64,000 bases of DNA from Sphingobium sp. Cam5-1. Its GTDB lineage: Bacteria; Pseudomonadota; Alphaproteobacteria; Sphingomonadales; Sphingomonadaceae. Location: positions 24,509-88,508 of the forward strand of contig NZ_CP065141.1 of NCBI RefSeq assembly GCF_015693305.1, in the 5' to 3' direction. The notes beneath the pieces are model-generated. The model searched no databases and was not told the origin of the DNA. It saw only the letters and a list, made by a program, of their open reading frames with translations. Both the position numbers and the translations under genes were made by a program. This document shows positions 8,033 through 15,226 of this stretch, piece after piece. The stretch's first letter is position 1; every line of letters begins with the position of its first letter.

Positions 8033-8254
8033 ATGCACATCAAATTGTTTAGAGCACTGAAAGCGGCTAATCTGTCCGACGACGCCGCAGCGGAAGTTGT
8101 AGAGGCTATTGAGGAGTATATCGCCGTGAAGGTTCAGGAGGCGAACAAGGGAATCGAAAGCAAGCTGACGGCACAAACTTGGGTCATCGGCAGCGTCGGT
8201 TTCGTCCTCGCAGTCATCGGCCTTGCGCCCGCTTTCATCAAACTGTTCCAGTAA
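8033..8254 (+). CDS. Small coiled-coil membrane protein (73 aa)
   Basis: 73 residues from ATG 8033 (SD GAGAAGGAG). Residues 1-45 are helical and acidic (LKAANLSDDAAAEVVEAIEEY) and residues 49-72 form one hydrophobic segment (WVIGSVGFVLAVIGLAPAF). This helix-plus-C-terminal-anchor layout is common in small phage and plasmid proteins of DUF1640-like type. The function is unknown; a tail-anchored inner-membrane protein is the likely form. An intrinsic terminator follows. Confidence 0.65.
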   Translation: MHIKLFRALKAANLSDDAAAEVVEAIEEYIAVKVQEANKGIESKLTAQTWVIGSVGFVLAVIGLAPAFIKLFQ

Positions 8255-8257
8255 GAC

Positions 8258-8285
8258 AAAGGGAGGCTTCGGCCTCCCTTTTTTT
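8258..8285 (+). terminator. Intrinsic terminator
   Basis: Stem AAGGGAGGC / GCCTCCCTT with a TTCG loop, followed by a run of T, directly after the stop of the 73-aa membrane protein gene. Confidence 0.9.
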
Positions 8286-8316
8286 GCCGAACCGCCCGAT
8301 TGTCAGGAGGCGCAAA

Positions 8317-8577
8317 TTGATCGACTTCGCACAAGCACGGTTGGATATGTTCGAGAGCGGTGTATTCGGCCAGGGCAATGCTTTCTGGCGCTGGATCGCC
8401 ACGGTCGAGGCGCGGCCCTATCTGGCCGCTTTCGCTGCCGATCGAGCACCTCCCAGCGAACGCGAGTTTTTCGCGGTCGATCTTGCCGCAGAGGATCTAC
8501 TTGATTCCGATCACCTGGCCGAGCTGGCCCAGCAGATCGAGGCGACGCACGGGGGGCGCCATACGCGCCAGGGTTAG
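8317..8577 (+). CDS. Hypothetical protein with TTG start (86 aa)
   Basis: 86 residues. The start is taken at TTG 8317 because a good SD (CAGGAGG, 8304-8310) lies 6 bases upstream; the open frame continues further back but through the terminator. Acidic, no membrane segment, no known motif (begins MIDFAQARLDMF). It converges on and overlaps by four bases the gene on the other strand. Confidence 0.6.
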   Translation: MIDFAQARLDMFESGVFGQGNAFWRWIATVEARPYLAAFAADRAPPSEREFFAVDLAAEDLLDSDHLAELAQQIEATHGGRHTRQG

Positions 8578-8834
8578 CCGCGAGCAGCTTTGCGCTGTTG
8601 CTCCGCTACGTCGCGGATCATAGCTGCCCAGCATCCCAAAATCATGCCCTCTTCATTATCGACTTCGCTTGTCGCGACCGCATAGATACCCAGCAAGTTT
8701 GCGACCTCTTCCGTCTCGACAATGCCTTGGCGCGCAAGCAGGGTGGCAAAGATCGAGAGCGCTCCACCCATTGCCCGCACCAGTGGCGCATCTTGTGGCA
8801 GACGGTCAAATTCGGGGGGCGGGTTACTGGACAT
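8574..8834 (-). CDS. Hypothetical protein (86 aa)
   Basis: Leftward gene, ATG at 8834, 86 residues, proline-rich at the start and then a long helix with Cys-Trp near the C-terminus. No motif recognised. It lies just downstream of the XRE regulator gene on the same strand with a 32-base gap, so the two may be cotranscribed. Confidence 0.55.
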   Translation of the reverse strand: MSSNPPPEFDRLPQDAPLVRAMGGALSIFATLLARQGIVETEEVANLLGIYAVATSEVDNEEGMILGCWAAMIRDVAEQQRKAARG

Positions 8835-8866
8835 AGATCATTCCAATCAAAAAAAGCGACAGCCTT

Positions 8867-9124
8867 TCAGGACTGATCGTCTGAAATGCTATCCTCTGCC
8901 AATAATTCGACAACCGATAATCTGAAAACACCGGCAAGGCTCTCCAAGGTATCAAGCGTGGGATTGCCTTGTCCCCGAACCATGTATGAAATATGCGACG
9001 CCGCAACGCCCGAGCGTTCGGACAACTCCCCTTGAGTTATGCCTAGCTTCTTTAGTTCGCGCGCAATGTTGGCCCCGAGCTGGGTCATCAACGGCGATGT
9101 TCGTTTCAGGTATATGGTTGGCAT
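8867..9124 (-). CDS. XRE-family transcription regulator
   Basis: 85 residues from ATG at 9124 on the minus strand. Residues 18-70 form a classic Cro/CI helix-turn-helix (ELKKLGITQGELSERSGVAA, then SHISYMVRGQGNPTLDTLE). Such proteins bind short inverted repeats and usually repress their own promoter. The intergenic region shared with the divergent gene at 9277 carries large nested palindromes, the obvious candidate operators. A longer open frame extends upstream but would run through the palindromes, so the internal ATG was chosen. Confidence 0.8.
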   Translation of the reverse strand: MPTIYLKRTSPLMTQLGANIARELKKLGITQGELSERSGVAASHISYMVRGQGNPTLDTLESLAGVFRLSVVELLAEDSISDDQS

Positions 9125-9141
9125 CGTGTTCGCGTCCTTCT

Positions 9142-9227
9142 CGCTAGGCGCAGAATGTCGGCACAGGCAGCATGGCGCAATAGGGTTGCTCAAGCAACTA
9201 ATTGCGCCATGGCTTTCGCGCCTAGCG
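9142..9227. promoter_or_regulatory. Nested palindromic operator region
   Basis: Between two divergent genes lie nested inverted repeats. The outer arms are CGCTAGGCGC (9142-9151) and GCGCCTAGCG (9218-9227). The middle arms are CATGGCGCAAT (9171-9181) and its complement (9201-9211). The inner arms are GTTGC (9185-9189) and GCAAC (9194-9198). All are centred within a few bases of 9185-9191. This is the likely binding region of the XRE protein encoded at 8867-9124. Confidence 0.75.
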
Positions 9228-9276
9228 CAGATGGTATAGGTTACGCGCCATATGCATTGAGCGAAGGCATTCGCGT

Positions 9277-9990
9277 ATGAGGAAAAATCAAGGTGGTGCG
9301 GTGCAATCTCCGGTGGAGCTATTTGCCGCAAAAATTGCAAAGGCCGGTTGGGAAGGGTCGATCACAGACCGGCAAATCGTTGATCGCCTGATCGCGACCC
9401 TCACGCCTCAGGAGCAACAAGTCGTCGGATTGCGGATTGGGCTTGGCCAATCCCACGCCTTCACCCTCAAGGCGATCGGAGACATTATCGGTTTGTCAGA
9501 TAGCCGGATTTCGCTGATTGAGGCGAAGGCTTATCGGAAAATGCGATGGGTGTGTAAAAATGTCGGTATCGACGATCATGCTGCCTTGGACCGCTTGGCG
9601 CAGCAGCGAGAAAAAACGGTCGCTGACGAAGATCAGGCTAGAGAGCGTCGGGAAATTCAGAAGGCGCTCGACCTAGCAACCAAAAGGCAACATCGCCTAG
9701 AGCGGGACGAAAGGCGGCGCGCGAATGCTCGCAAGAATGCTTGGGAACGCCGACTACGCAAGGCAGAGGAACGCCATCAGCAATTGAATGATGAAGCAGC
9801 TTATCTTGCGCAGCGCGTAAACGCGCTTGAAGGACGAGGATGGCTCGCGCGGACGATCATTCCGCGCAATACAGAGATCGACCGTTCGCGGGCAAGAGCG
9901 CAGCAGTGTGGAATTGAGATTGCAGAAGCGGCCGCAGAGATTGCGAAGCTTCACGCCACACGACCCGAGGGGCCTGACATTGCCGAGTGA
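9277..9990 (+). CDS. Sigma region 4-like protein with long coiled coil
   Basis: 237 residues from ATG 9277. Residues 42-90 resemble region 4 of sigma-70 factors (LTPQEQQVVGLRIG, then TLKAIGDIIGLSDSRISLIE), the domain that reads the -35 element. No region 2 is present. Residues 105-190 form a strongly charged coiled coil, followed by a short helical tail. It could be a DNA-binding regulator that borrows the sigma-4 fold. It is divergent from an XRE repressor and its stop overlaps the recombinase gene, suggesting a three-gene regulatory and recombination module. Function is inferred only from the fold. Confidence 0.6.
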   Translation: MRKNQGGAVQSPVELFAAKIAKAGWEGSITDRQIVDRLIATLTPQEQQVVGLRIGLGQSHAFTLKAIGDIIGLSDSRISLIEAKAYRKMRWVCKNVGIDDHAALDRLAQQREKTVADEDQARERREIQKALDLATKRQHRLERDERRRANARKNAWERRLRKAEERHQQLNDEAAYLAQRVNALEGRGWLARTIIPRNTEIDRSRARAQQCGIEIAEAAAEIAKLHATRPEGPDIAE

Positions 9991-10678
9991 GAACGCCCCT
10001 CCCCCGGCCCCGAAGATCGCGCGCGTCTATTTGCGCGTCAGCACCGACGCGCAGGACTTGCGCCGCCAGGACTCCATTGTGACCGACGCGAAGGCAGCGG
10101 GTTACTATGTCGCGGCTGTCTATCGAGAGAAGGCATCGGGTGCGCGAGCTGATCGCCCCGAGCTGCTGCGCATGATTGCCGATCTTCAACCCGGCGAAGT
10201 CGTCATTGCGGAGAAGATTGATCGGATCAGCCGCCTACCGCTGCCCGAGGCCGAGCAGCTGGTTGAGACAATCCGCGCGCGTGGCGCACGCATTGCTGTT
10301 CCCGGCGTGGTGGACCTATCCGATCTCGCGGCCGATGCCGAAGGCATCGCCCGCATCGTGCTCGAATCTGTTCAAGACATGCTATTGAAGATCGCTCTGC
10401 AGATGGCGCATGATGACTACACCGATCGCCGCGAACGCCAGCGCCAGGGGATTGCCTTGGCGAAAGTGGAGGGGCGCAGCGGAGGCCGTAAAGGCGATCA
10501 TGCAAAGCACGCTCGCATTGTCGCATTGCGTGAGGCGGGAAAGAGCATCTCCCAAACAGCCGAACTTGCCGAATGCGACCGCAGCACCGTCAAAAGAGCG
10601 TGGGCCGCGCATCGAACATCCCAGGAGCCAAAGCAGGAACCCAGCGCCGCGAAAAAGCACCATGAGCGGAAACGCTGA
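9980..10678 (+). CDS. Serine recombinase (resolvase/invertase family)
   Basis: 232 residues if started at TTG 9980, overlapping the preceding gene by 11 bases; the exact start is uncertain. The catalytic domain is clear: ARVYLRVSTDAQDLRRQDSI with the active-site Ser, then KASGARADRPELLRMI, then EKIDRISRLPLPEAEQLV. A C-terminal Hin-type helix-turn-helix follows (IVALREAGKSISQTAELAEC). It is not next to a tnpA, so it may act in plasmid multimer resolution or DNA inversion. No target site was identified with confidence. Confidence 0.8.
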   Translation: MPSENAPPPAPKIARVYLRVSTDAQDLRRQDSIVTDAKAAGYYVAAVYREKASGARADRPELLRMIADLQPGEVVIAEKIDRISRLPLPEAEQLVETIRARGARIAVPGVVDLSDLAADAEGIARIVLESVQDMLLKIALQMAHDDYTDRRERQRQGIALAKVEGRSGGRKGDHAKHARIVALREAGKSISQTAELAECDRSTVKRAWAAHRTSQEPKQEPSAAKKHHERKR

Positions 10679-10701
10679 TCGCTCAAACTATCATGATCGC
10701 A

Positions 10702-10723
10702 GCCGGTGGCAGCTGCCACCGGC
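10702..10723. repeat. 16-bp palindrome family, site 3
   Basis: Core at 10705-10720 in a perfect 22-bp palindrome, 23 bases after the recombinase stop. It lies in the 393-base gap 10679-11071, which has no supported gene. Confidence 0.85.
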
Positions 10724-10839
10724 CACCCTTTTGCCGTGCAAGCGAAATGCCAACTCTCAAACGATCAACGGCCATACAGCTGTAGTTTCCATATTCAGCA
10801 TTGCAGATCGAGGGCAGCGACGAGGGGAGGACCAAGGCC

Positions 10840-10855
10840 GGTGGCAGCTGCCACC
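10840..10855. repeat. 16-bp palindrome family, site 4
   Basis: Core sequence exact at 10840-10855, with little flanking symmetry. It lies 135 bases from site 3 and about 215 bases upstream of the ssb start. Confidence 0.85.
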
Positions 10856-11071
10856 ACCGTCAGCACGAATTGCTGCATCTACTTGGCACGCTTCCTTTGG
10901 GCGTTACTGTCTGCCGGATACGAACTGCGCATCGCCACTAATGCGGGCAAGCAGAAAACCGGCCTTCGGCCTTGGGTTTCCACAAGTGGACCCTCCCATT
11001 TTCAACTTGCCCGCGTCGCTCAGCTTCGCCGCCAAAAATCCGTCAGCAACGCTTATCCAAAGGAGACTACC

Positions 11072-11386
11072 ATGCAGAACATCGCTGAATTTCGGATCAT
11101 CGGGCGCGTTGGCAGCGTCGATCAGACCGATAAGGTCACACACGTTTCCGTCGCTGCGAACTATAATCGCAAGGATGGCGATGAATGGAAAACCGACACG
11201 CTTTGGAACCGCGTGACGTTTTTCCGCCAGTTGGCGGAACGCGCTGGCGAGCTGGGCAAGGGCGACCTGGTGCATATCACCGGGCGGATGCGCCAGAGCA
11301 GTTACGAGAGCAACGGTGAAACCCGCTACACTGTGGACCTGATCGCGGAGGGCATGGGTATTCTGGCGCGGGGCGGGGCTGAATAG
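11072..11386 (+). CDS. ssb: Single-stranded DNA-binding protein
   Basis: 104 residues from ATG 11072 after AAAGGAGA. It shows the SSB OB-fold pattern: FRIIGRVGSVDQTDKVTHVS, then DTLWNRVTFFRQLAE, then KGDLVHITGRMRQSSYESNG and a TVDLIAEG strand. It lacks the acidic C-terminal tail of housekeeping SSB, as plasmid SSBs often do. It would coat transferred single strands in the recipient. A strong terminator follows. A longer upstream frame was rejected because the SD and homology start here. Confidence 0.88.
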   Translation: MQNIAEFRIIGRVGSVDQTDKVTHVSVAANYNRKDGDEWKTDTLWNRVTFFRQLAERAGELGKGDLVHITGRMRQSSYESNGETRYTVDLIAEGMGILARGGAE

Positions 11387-11408
11387 CCCAGCCCCATCGC
11401 CAAAAGAC

Positions 11409-11435
11409 GGGCGGCCCGCAGGGCCGCCCTTTTTT
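11409..11435 (+). terminator. Intrinsic terminator after ssb
   Basis: Perfect 9-bp stem GGGCGGCCC / GGGCCGCCC with a GCA loop and six T residues, 22 bases after the ssb stop. Confidence 0.9.
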
Positions 11436-11454
11436 GTGGACACAAGCCTATGCT

Positions 11455-11475
11455 AACCCTAATATGATTAGGGTT
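11455..11475. promoter_or_regulatory. Operator of XRE gene
   Basis: Perfect inverted repeat AACCCTAAT-ATG-ATTAGGGTT, 20 bases before the GTG start of the XRE gene at 11495. Its place and size fit an autoregulatory operator. Confidence 0.65.
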
Positions 11476-11494
11476 TAATTTTGCGAGGCTTTTT

Positions 11495-11767
11495 GTGGCT
11501 GCCAAATTGTTCAATCGTGTTGCGAGCTTACGGGCCGCAGCTGGACTTACGCAAGCCGAGCTTGCGGCACAGATTCTTGTCTCGCCTGAGACAATCGCGG
11601 CCATTGAGAACGGTCGACAGGATGCAACCCTGCTAACGGCGTTGCGAATGTCGCGCGCGTTGCAAACCCAAGTGCCGAACATCTTTAGGGAGCAGCCTTT
11701 CCCTAAGTTGATCGGCTCCGATCGTGGCGAGGGCTCTGTTGCAAAGATTGGCGGCAGTCAGAGGTAG
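11495..11767 (+). pseudogene. XRE regulator, 3' end replaced by IS6100
   Basis: Begins at GTG 11495. The first 79 residues are a helix-turn-helix protein (LRAAAGLTQAELAAQI, then SPETIAAIENGRQDATLLTA). IS6100 enters at 11732, and the last 11 residues are encoded by the IS end. The DNA-binding domain is complete, so a functional repressor may still be made. The original 3' end was not found in the window, and any gene it was paired with has been lost. Confidence 0.7.
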
Positions 11768-12611
11768 GCTGTCGCTCTGCGCCGATCAGGCGGCTGCTGC
11801 GAAATGGTGGTTGAGCATGCCCATGGCCTCCGTCAGCGCCGAGGGCCCAATGCCAAAAGCTCTCTCCACAAGGCGCACCTCGCCCCTGATGCCGGGCTGC
11901 AGGCACCAGGGGCGAGCCTGTCCTTTGCGCAGGGCTCGCATGACTTCGAATCCCTTGATCGTGGCATAGGCCGTGGGGATCGATTTGAAACCGCGCACCG
12001 GCTTGATCAGTATCTTGAGCTTTCCGTGATCGGCCTCGATCACGTTATTGAGATACTTCACCTGCCGGTGGGCCGTCTCCCGGTCCAGCTTTCCTTCGCG
12101 CTTCAATTCGGTGATCGCTGCACCATAGCTCGGCGCTTTGTCGGTATTGAGCGTGGCAGGCTTTTCCCAGTGCTTCAGGCCTCGCAGGGCCTTGCCCAGG
12201 AACCGCTTCGCTGCCTTGGCGCTGCGGGTCGGCGACAGGTAGAAATCGATCGTGTCGCCCCGCTTGTCGACTGCCCGGTACAGGTAGGTCCACTTGCCCC
12301 GCACCTTGACGTAGGTTTCATCCAGGCGCCAGCTCGGATCAAAGCCACGCCGCCAGAACCAGCGCAGCCGCTTCTCCATCTCCGGGGCGTAGCACTGGAC
12401 CCAGCGATAGATCGTCGTATGGTCGACCGAAATGCCGCGTTCCGCCAGCATTTCCTCAAGGTCGCGATAGCTGATCGGATAGCGACAATACCAGCGCACC
12501 GCCCACAGGATCACATCACCCTGGAAATGGCGCCACTTGAAATCCGTCATCGTTCCGTCCGTCCAATCTCCGCCAAGCATGCTCAAGCTTCACGATTTTT
12601 GCAACAGAGCC
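11732..12611 (-). mobile_element. IS6100 (IS6 family), copy A
   Basis: 880 bp with 14-bp terminal repeats GGCTCTGTTGCAAA at 11732-11745 and its complement ending at 12611. The transposase matches the IS6100 sequence as I know it. The flanking 8-mers (GTGGCGAG and TTCGTAAC) are not a target duplication, so the element now joins two unrelated DNA segments. Confidence 0.95.
11786..12550 (-). CDS. tnpA: IS6100 transposase
   Basis: 254 residues from ATG 12550 (MTDFKWRHFQGDVILWAVRW), minus strand. DDE enzyme of the IS6 family: first Asp in RLDETYVKV, second in NTDKAPSY, Glu in NNVIEADHGKLK followed by the Lys/Arg region. It moves the IS by copy-out replicative cointegration. An upstream in-frame TTG would add 12 residues. 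Identical to the protein of copy B. Confidence 0.95.
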   Translation of the reverse strand: MTDFKWRHFQGDVILWAVRWYCRYPISYRDLEEMLAERGISVDHTTIYRWVQCYAPEMEKRLRWFWRRGFDPSWRLDETYVKVRGKWTYLYRAVDKRGDTIDFYLSPTRSAKAAKRFLGKALRGLKHWEKPATLNTDKAPSYGAAITELKREGKLDRETAHRQVKYLNNVIEADHGKLKILIKPVRGFKSIPTAYATIKGFEVMRALRKGQARPWCLQPGIRGEVRLVERAFGIGPSALTEAMGMLNHHFAAAA

Positions 12612-12623
12612 TTCGTAACGCAT
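12612..12623 (-). pseudogene. Four-codon 5' remnant of a lost gene
   Basis: Reading leftward, a good SD (GGGAGAAG) is followed by ATG-CGT-TAC-GAA and then the IS6100 end. A gene start was cut here; its body is not in the window. The stretch 12624-12848 between this remnant and the LVIVD gene shows nothing else convincing. Confidence 0.5.
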
Positions 12624-12848
12624 GTTCTTCTCCCTTGGAGCGACCCTTGGCTCATTGCCTGATCGGTCGCTCAAGTTGCTCGGTCCAGCAATGTGCGGCG
12701 GGAGGCGGAGAACGCGCCCAGCCATGATCGCGGCGAGCGCGAACAAGCCTCCCGCACTGTTTTGCGCCTCGCCGCGACGAAAGGGGCTCCGTCATCTACC
12801 CCCCGCCGACAGCCCTCAAGCCGAGCCGCCAGCGGCCGACACAGGTTA

Positions 12849-14570
12849 TCACTTCACGGTCGGGAAGCCGAGGCGAGCGCGAAGGTCCGGATTCAGTTCG
12901 ACAACGTGGAAACCGGTCGTGACGCAGGCGAACCAGATGTGCCCGGACTCGGGAACATAGCGTACATGCGACGCACACCCGTCGCTTACCTGGTCGTTCA
13001 ACCCTGTCCTCCAGTTTATCCAGCTTAGCCCGTTGCCACTTAGCGGGGTATCGGGATTCGCACCCGGCTTATAGTAGCCGACTTCAACCGGCTTTGTAGG
13101 ATCGCGCAAATCAACGATCCTCACTCCGCCAGCGAAGAAGGGGAACAGACCAAGCCTCGTGTTCCTTGCATCGTCGACATCGTTGTAATGCGAGGCAACC
13201 GCGCCGAGGCGCTCGGTGATGTCTGGGATGTTGAAGCTCGCATAGGGATCCTCCTTCCGAGGAGTAAATCGTATCGCGTCGCAGTTCTCCTTGATATTCA
13301 TTTGCAGCTTGAACTCGCCGACGACCTTTGGATTCTTCTCGTCCGCGATATTGATGATCCGCGGCCATGTTCCAGGACAGGCGCCCAGTTCGGCCGCACC
13401 CACCAGGTATGGAACTCCGTTGATCGACGCGGGCACGACAGAATGCATACCGCCTTGCTTGGCTTCGCCGACGAGCCTCATCTTCGGTTGAGAGCGCCCA
13501 TCGACGATGTCGCTGTTATCGAGAATGTAGACGCTGCCGTTCTCCACAGGCACGTCCCCGGTTTCGGAGGCGAAGACAGCCGCGTAGATCCGCCGCTCAT
13601 CACGGCTGATCGACACTTCATGTGGCGTGAACCCAGCCGTCAATCCATTGGGTCGCGTGACGCCGAAGCGGCCGAGATAGCGGGGGCGCTTCATGTTGCT
13701 GATGTCGAGCACATGCACGCCACCCTTCCCCGAACCGAGTCCGGGCGCGAGTTCTGTACCGTAGACGCGACGACCGTTGGGAGAGATTGTCACCGAGTGG
13801 ATGTTGGCGGGCCACTTGAACTCGCTCTGCAATTTGGGATTCAGGCAGTTCGAGGCATCGTAGATGCTGAGCCAAGCTGCGTCCTCCTCGCCCCGGCCAG
13901 CAATTCCTCCCGAGTAGGCGCCGGCGACGAGAACTTTGCGACCTGGTGCCGCAATCGCGTGCATCGTCTCTACCGCATCGATCGAGCCCCGGTCCCGCAG
14001 CAAGCGCACGGGCTTTGGAGCCCGGGGGTCCCTTACGTCGATAACCGCGACGCCCGCTGGCTCGCGGAGGAACAAGGCAGATCGGCTGTTGGCGGTTGCC
14101 GGGCCTGTCTGCTTGACGGTGGATACATAGGCACATTGATCGACCCATGAGAGCTGTATATTGCCGCCGCGGTTCCAGATGTCCGTGCGACCGACGAGGC
14201 GAACGCCAGCATGATAAGGAAGTTTGGACCGGCCGCTCACCACGTCTTCGATCGTGGTTTGGCCCTGAAGCCCGGTTTCGGGGCGATCGCCGGGACCAAT
14301 GACGACCTGGGAAGACGCCGGCCATCCGCTACACAGACAGGCTAGGCCGAGCGGGGCAACGACCGCGAGCCTCCGAATCTTGGTGGCTGTCACCGCAGTC
14401 AGGCGCGAAAGAGCCTCTGTGGTGCGGATCGTCGGTGAACGCCGCGATGCTCTATCGTGCGTCGCCGCCCCGATCTCGACCATGCCCGGCTTCATGACGC
14501 CGACCGGTTTGGCGGGCAAATCATCGGCAAGAACAACATTCCCATGCGCTTCGCTTAACATCCGCAACAT
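12849..14570 (-). CDS. Secreted LVIVD-repeat beta-propeller protein
   Basis: 573 residues if started at ATG 14570, chosen for its SD (AAAGGAGAG). A hydrophobic stretch (LAVVAPLGLACLCSGWPASS) around residues 68-88 looks like a signal peptide with an unusually long leader, so an internal start is possible. The mature part has repeated blocks of the LVIVD type (VAVIDVRDPRAPKPVRLL, HVLDISNMKRPRYLGRF, RIVDLRDPTKPVEVGYY) that build a beta-propeller, probably in the periplasm or at the surface. Paired Cys suggest disulfides. It is next to a TonB receptor, so a role in uptake or metabolism of a hydrophobic substrate is a reasonable guess. Confidence 0.7.
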   Translation of the reverse strand: MLRMLSEAHGNVVLADDLPAKPVGVMKPGMVEIGAATHDRASRRSPTIRTTEALSRLTAVTATKIRRLAVVAPLGLACLCSGWPASSQVVIGPGDRPETGLQGQTTIEDVVSGRSKLPYHAGVRLVGRTDIWNRGGNIQLSWVDQCAYVSTVKQTGPATANSRSALFLREPAGVAVIDVRDPRAPKPVRLLRDRGSIDAVETMHAIAAPGRKVLVAGAYSGGIAGRGEEDAAWLSIYDASNCLNPKLQSEFKWPANIHSVTISPNGRRVYGTELAPGLGSGKGGVHVLDISNMKRPRYLGRFGVTRPNGLTAGFTPHEVSISRDERRIYAAVFASETGDVPVENGSVYILDNSDIVDGRSQPKMRLVGEAKQGGMHSVVPASINGVPYLVGAAELGACPGTWPRIINIADEKNPKVVGEFKLQMNIKENCDAIRFTPRKEDPYASFNIPDITERLGAVASHYNDVDDARNTRLGLFPFFAGGVRIVDLRDPTKPVEVGYYKPGANPDTPLSGNGLSWINWRTGLNDQVSDGCASHVRYVPESGHIWFACVTTGFHVVELNPDLRARLGFPTVK

Positions 14571-14864
14571 CTTTCTCTCCTTTGCTTGGCGCGTCCTCAA
14601 CTCACCCCCCTCCCGGATCGTCATGTTCCAGACTGAGCAGACATGATGCTCGTCGGCGACCAGCACCTCATGGGTGAAGAAGGGAAGCCTTGTCCGCTGC
14701 GCCGCGACGCGCGCGATCTGCTGATCGTGCGTGAGGCTCGTAACCTCATTAGCGTCGTGCCGGACGATAGGACTCGCACAGATTTCGCGGATCAGTTCCA
14801 GGTTCCCGTTGTTCCAGACTTCTTCCCAGTACAGGTTGATGAGTTCGATGCCCGAGCGATGCAT
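14571..14864 (-). pseudogene. SnoaL-like domain remnant fused to next gene
   Basis: The first 98 residues of this frame (MHRSGIELINLYWEEVWNNG onward) look like a SnoaL/NTF2-type cyclase-like domain, with the conserved Trp and an HDANEVTSL segment. Such proteins are usually about 130 residues. Here the frame loses its last strands and runs without a stop into the LVIVD gene, which keeps its own SD and ATG. Most likely a deletion joined two genes; a working fusion is less likely but cannot be excluded. Confidence 0.55.
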
Positions 14865-15226
14865 ATGAGGATCCTTGATGCTAAACTGAATATACTGGGA
14901 CAGATACGGGTTGCGCGCGCCGCTTCACCGCGAAAAGGGGCGTCCGAGGTAATCTTCCAGGTCGCGCGCGTACCTGCGGGCGACGATGCAACCCTCGCCT
15001 TGAACGCCAGACGGCGATTCCGGCGGGGTCGCTTACTCATCTGGCCTCCTGTGCCGCCACCACCATGGCTGTCGTCAGGCCGGCGACCCACTCATCCCGC
15101 TGGTCAAATTTCCCGACCCACCTCTGTGGGTGTTTTACCATCAAACCCCGCGATCAAACATCTAACTGATTTGAGCTTGCAGGATCGCTCATCCGAACGA
15201 CCCTGCCCGCATGGCGCTCGCTCGGA
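14865..15226. other. Gap with possible IS3 OrfA remnant
   Basis: No intact gene. Reading leftward from 15040, after an AGGCCAG leader, about 18 residues (MSKRPRRNRRLAFKARVA) resemble the N-terminus of IS3-family OrfA proteins; the similarity then stops. This may be the scar of an old insertion separating the receptor from the SnoaL/LVIVD genes. Confidence 0.35.

Noticed and set aside
10706..11071. Long N-terminal extension of ssb
   Set aside because: The SSB fold starts at ATG 11072 with an SD; the extension crosses a palindrome of the 16-bp family.
11804..12727. Frame antisense to the IS6100 transposase
   Set aside because: Present opposite both IS copies only because the IS is the same; no evidence of expression.
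13188..14150. Plus-strand frame inside the LVIVD gene
   Set aside because: Shadow of the minus-strand gene, which has repeated propeller motifs and a signal peptide.
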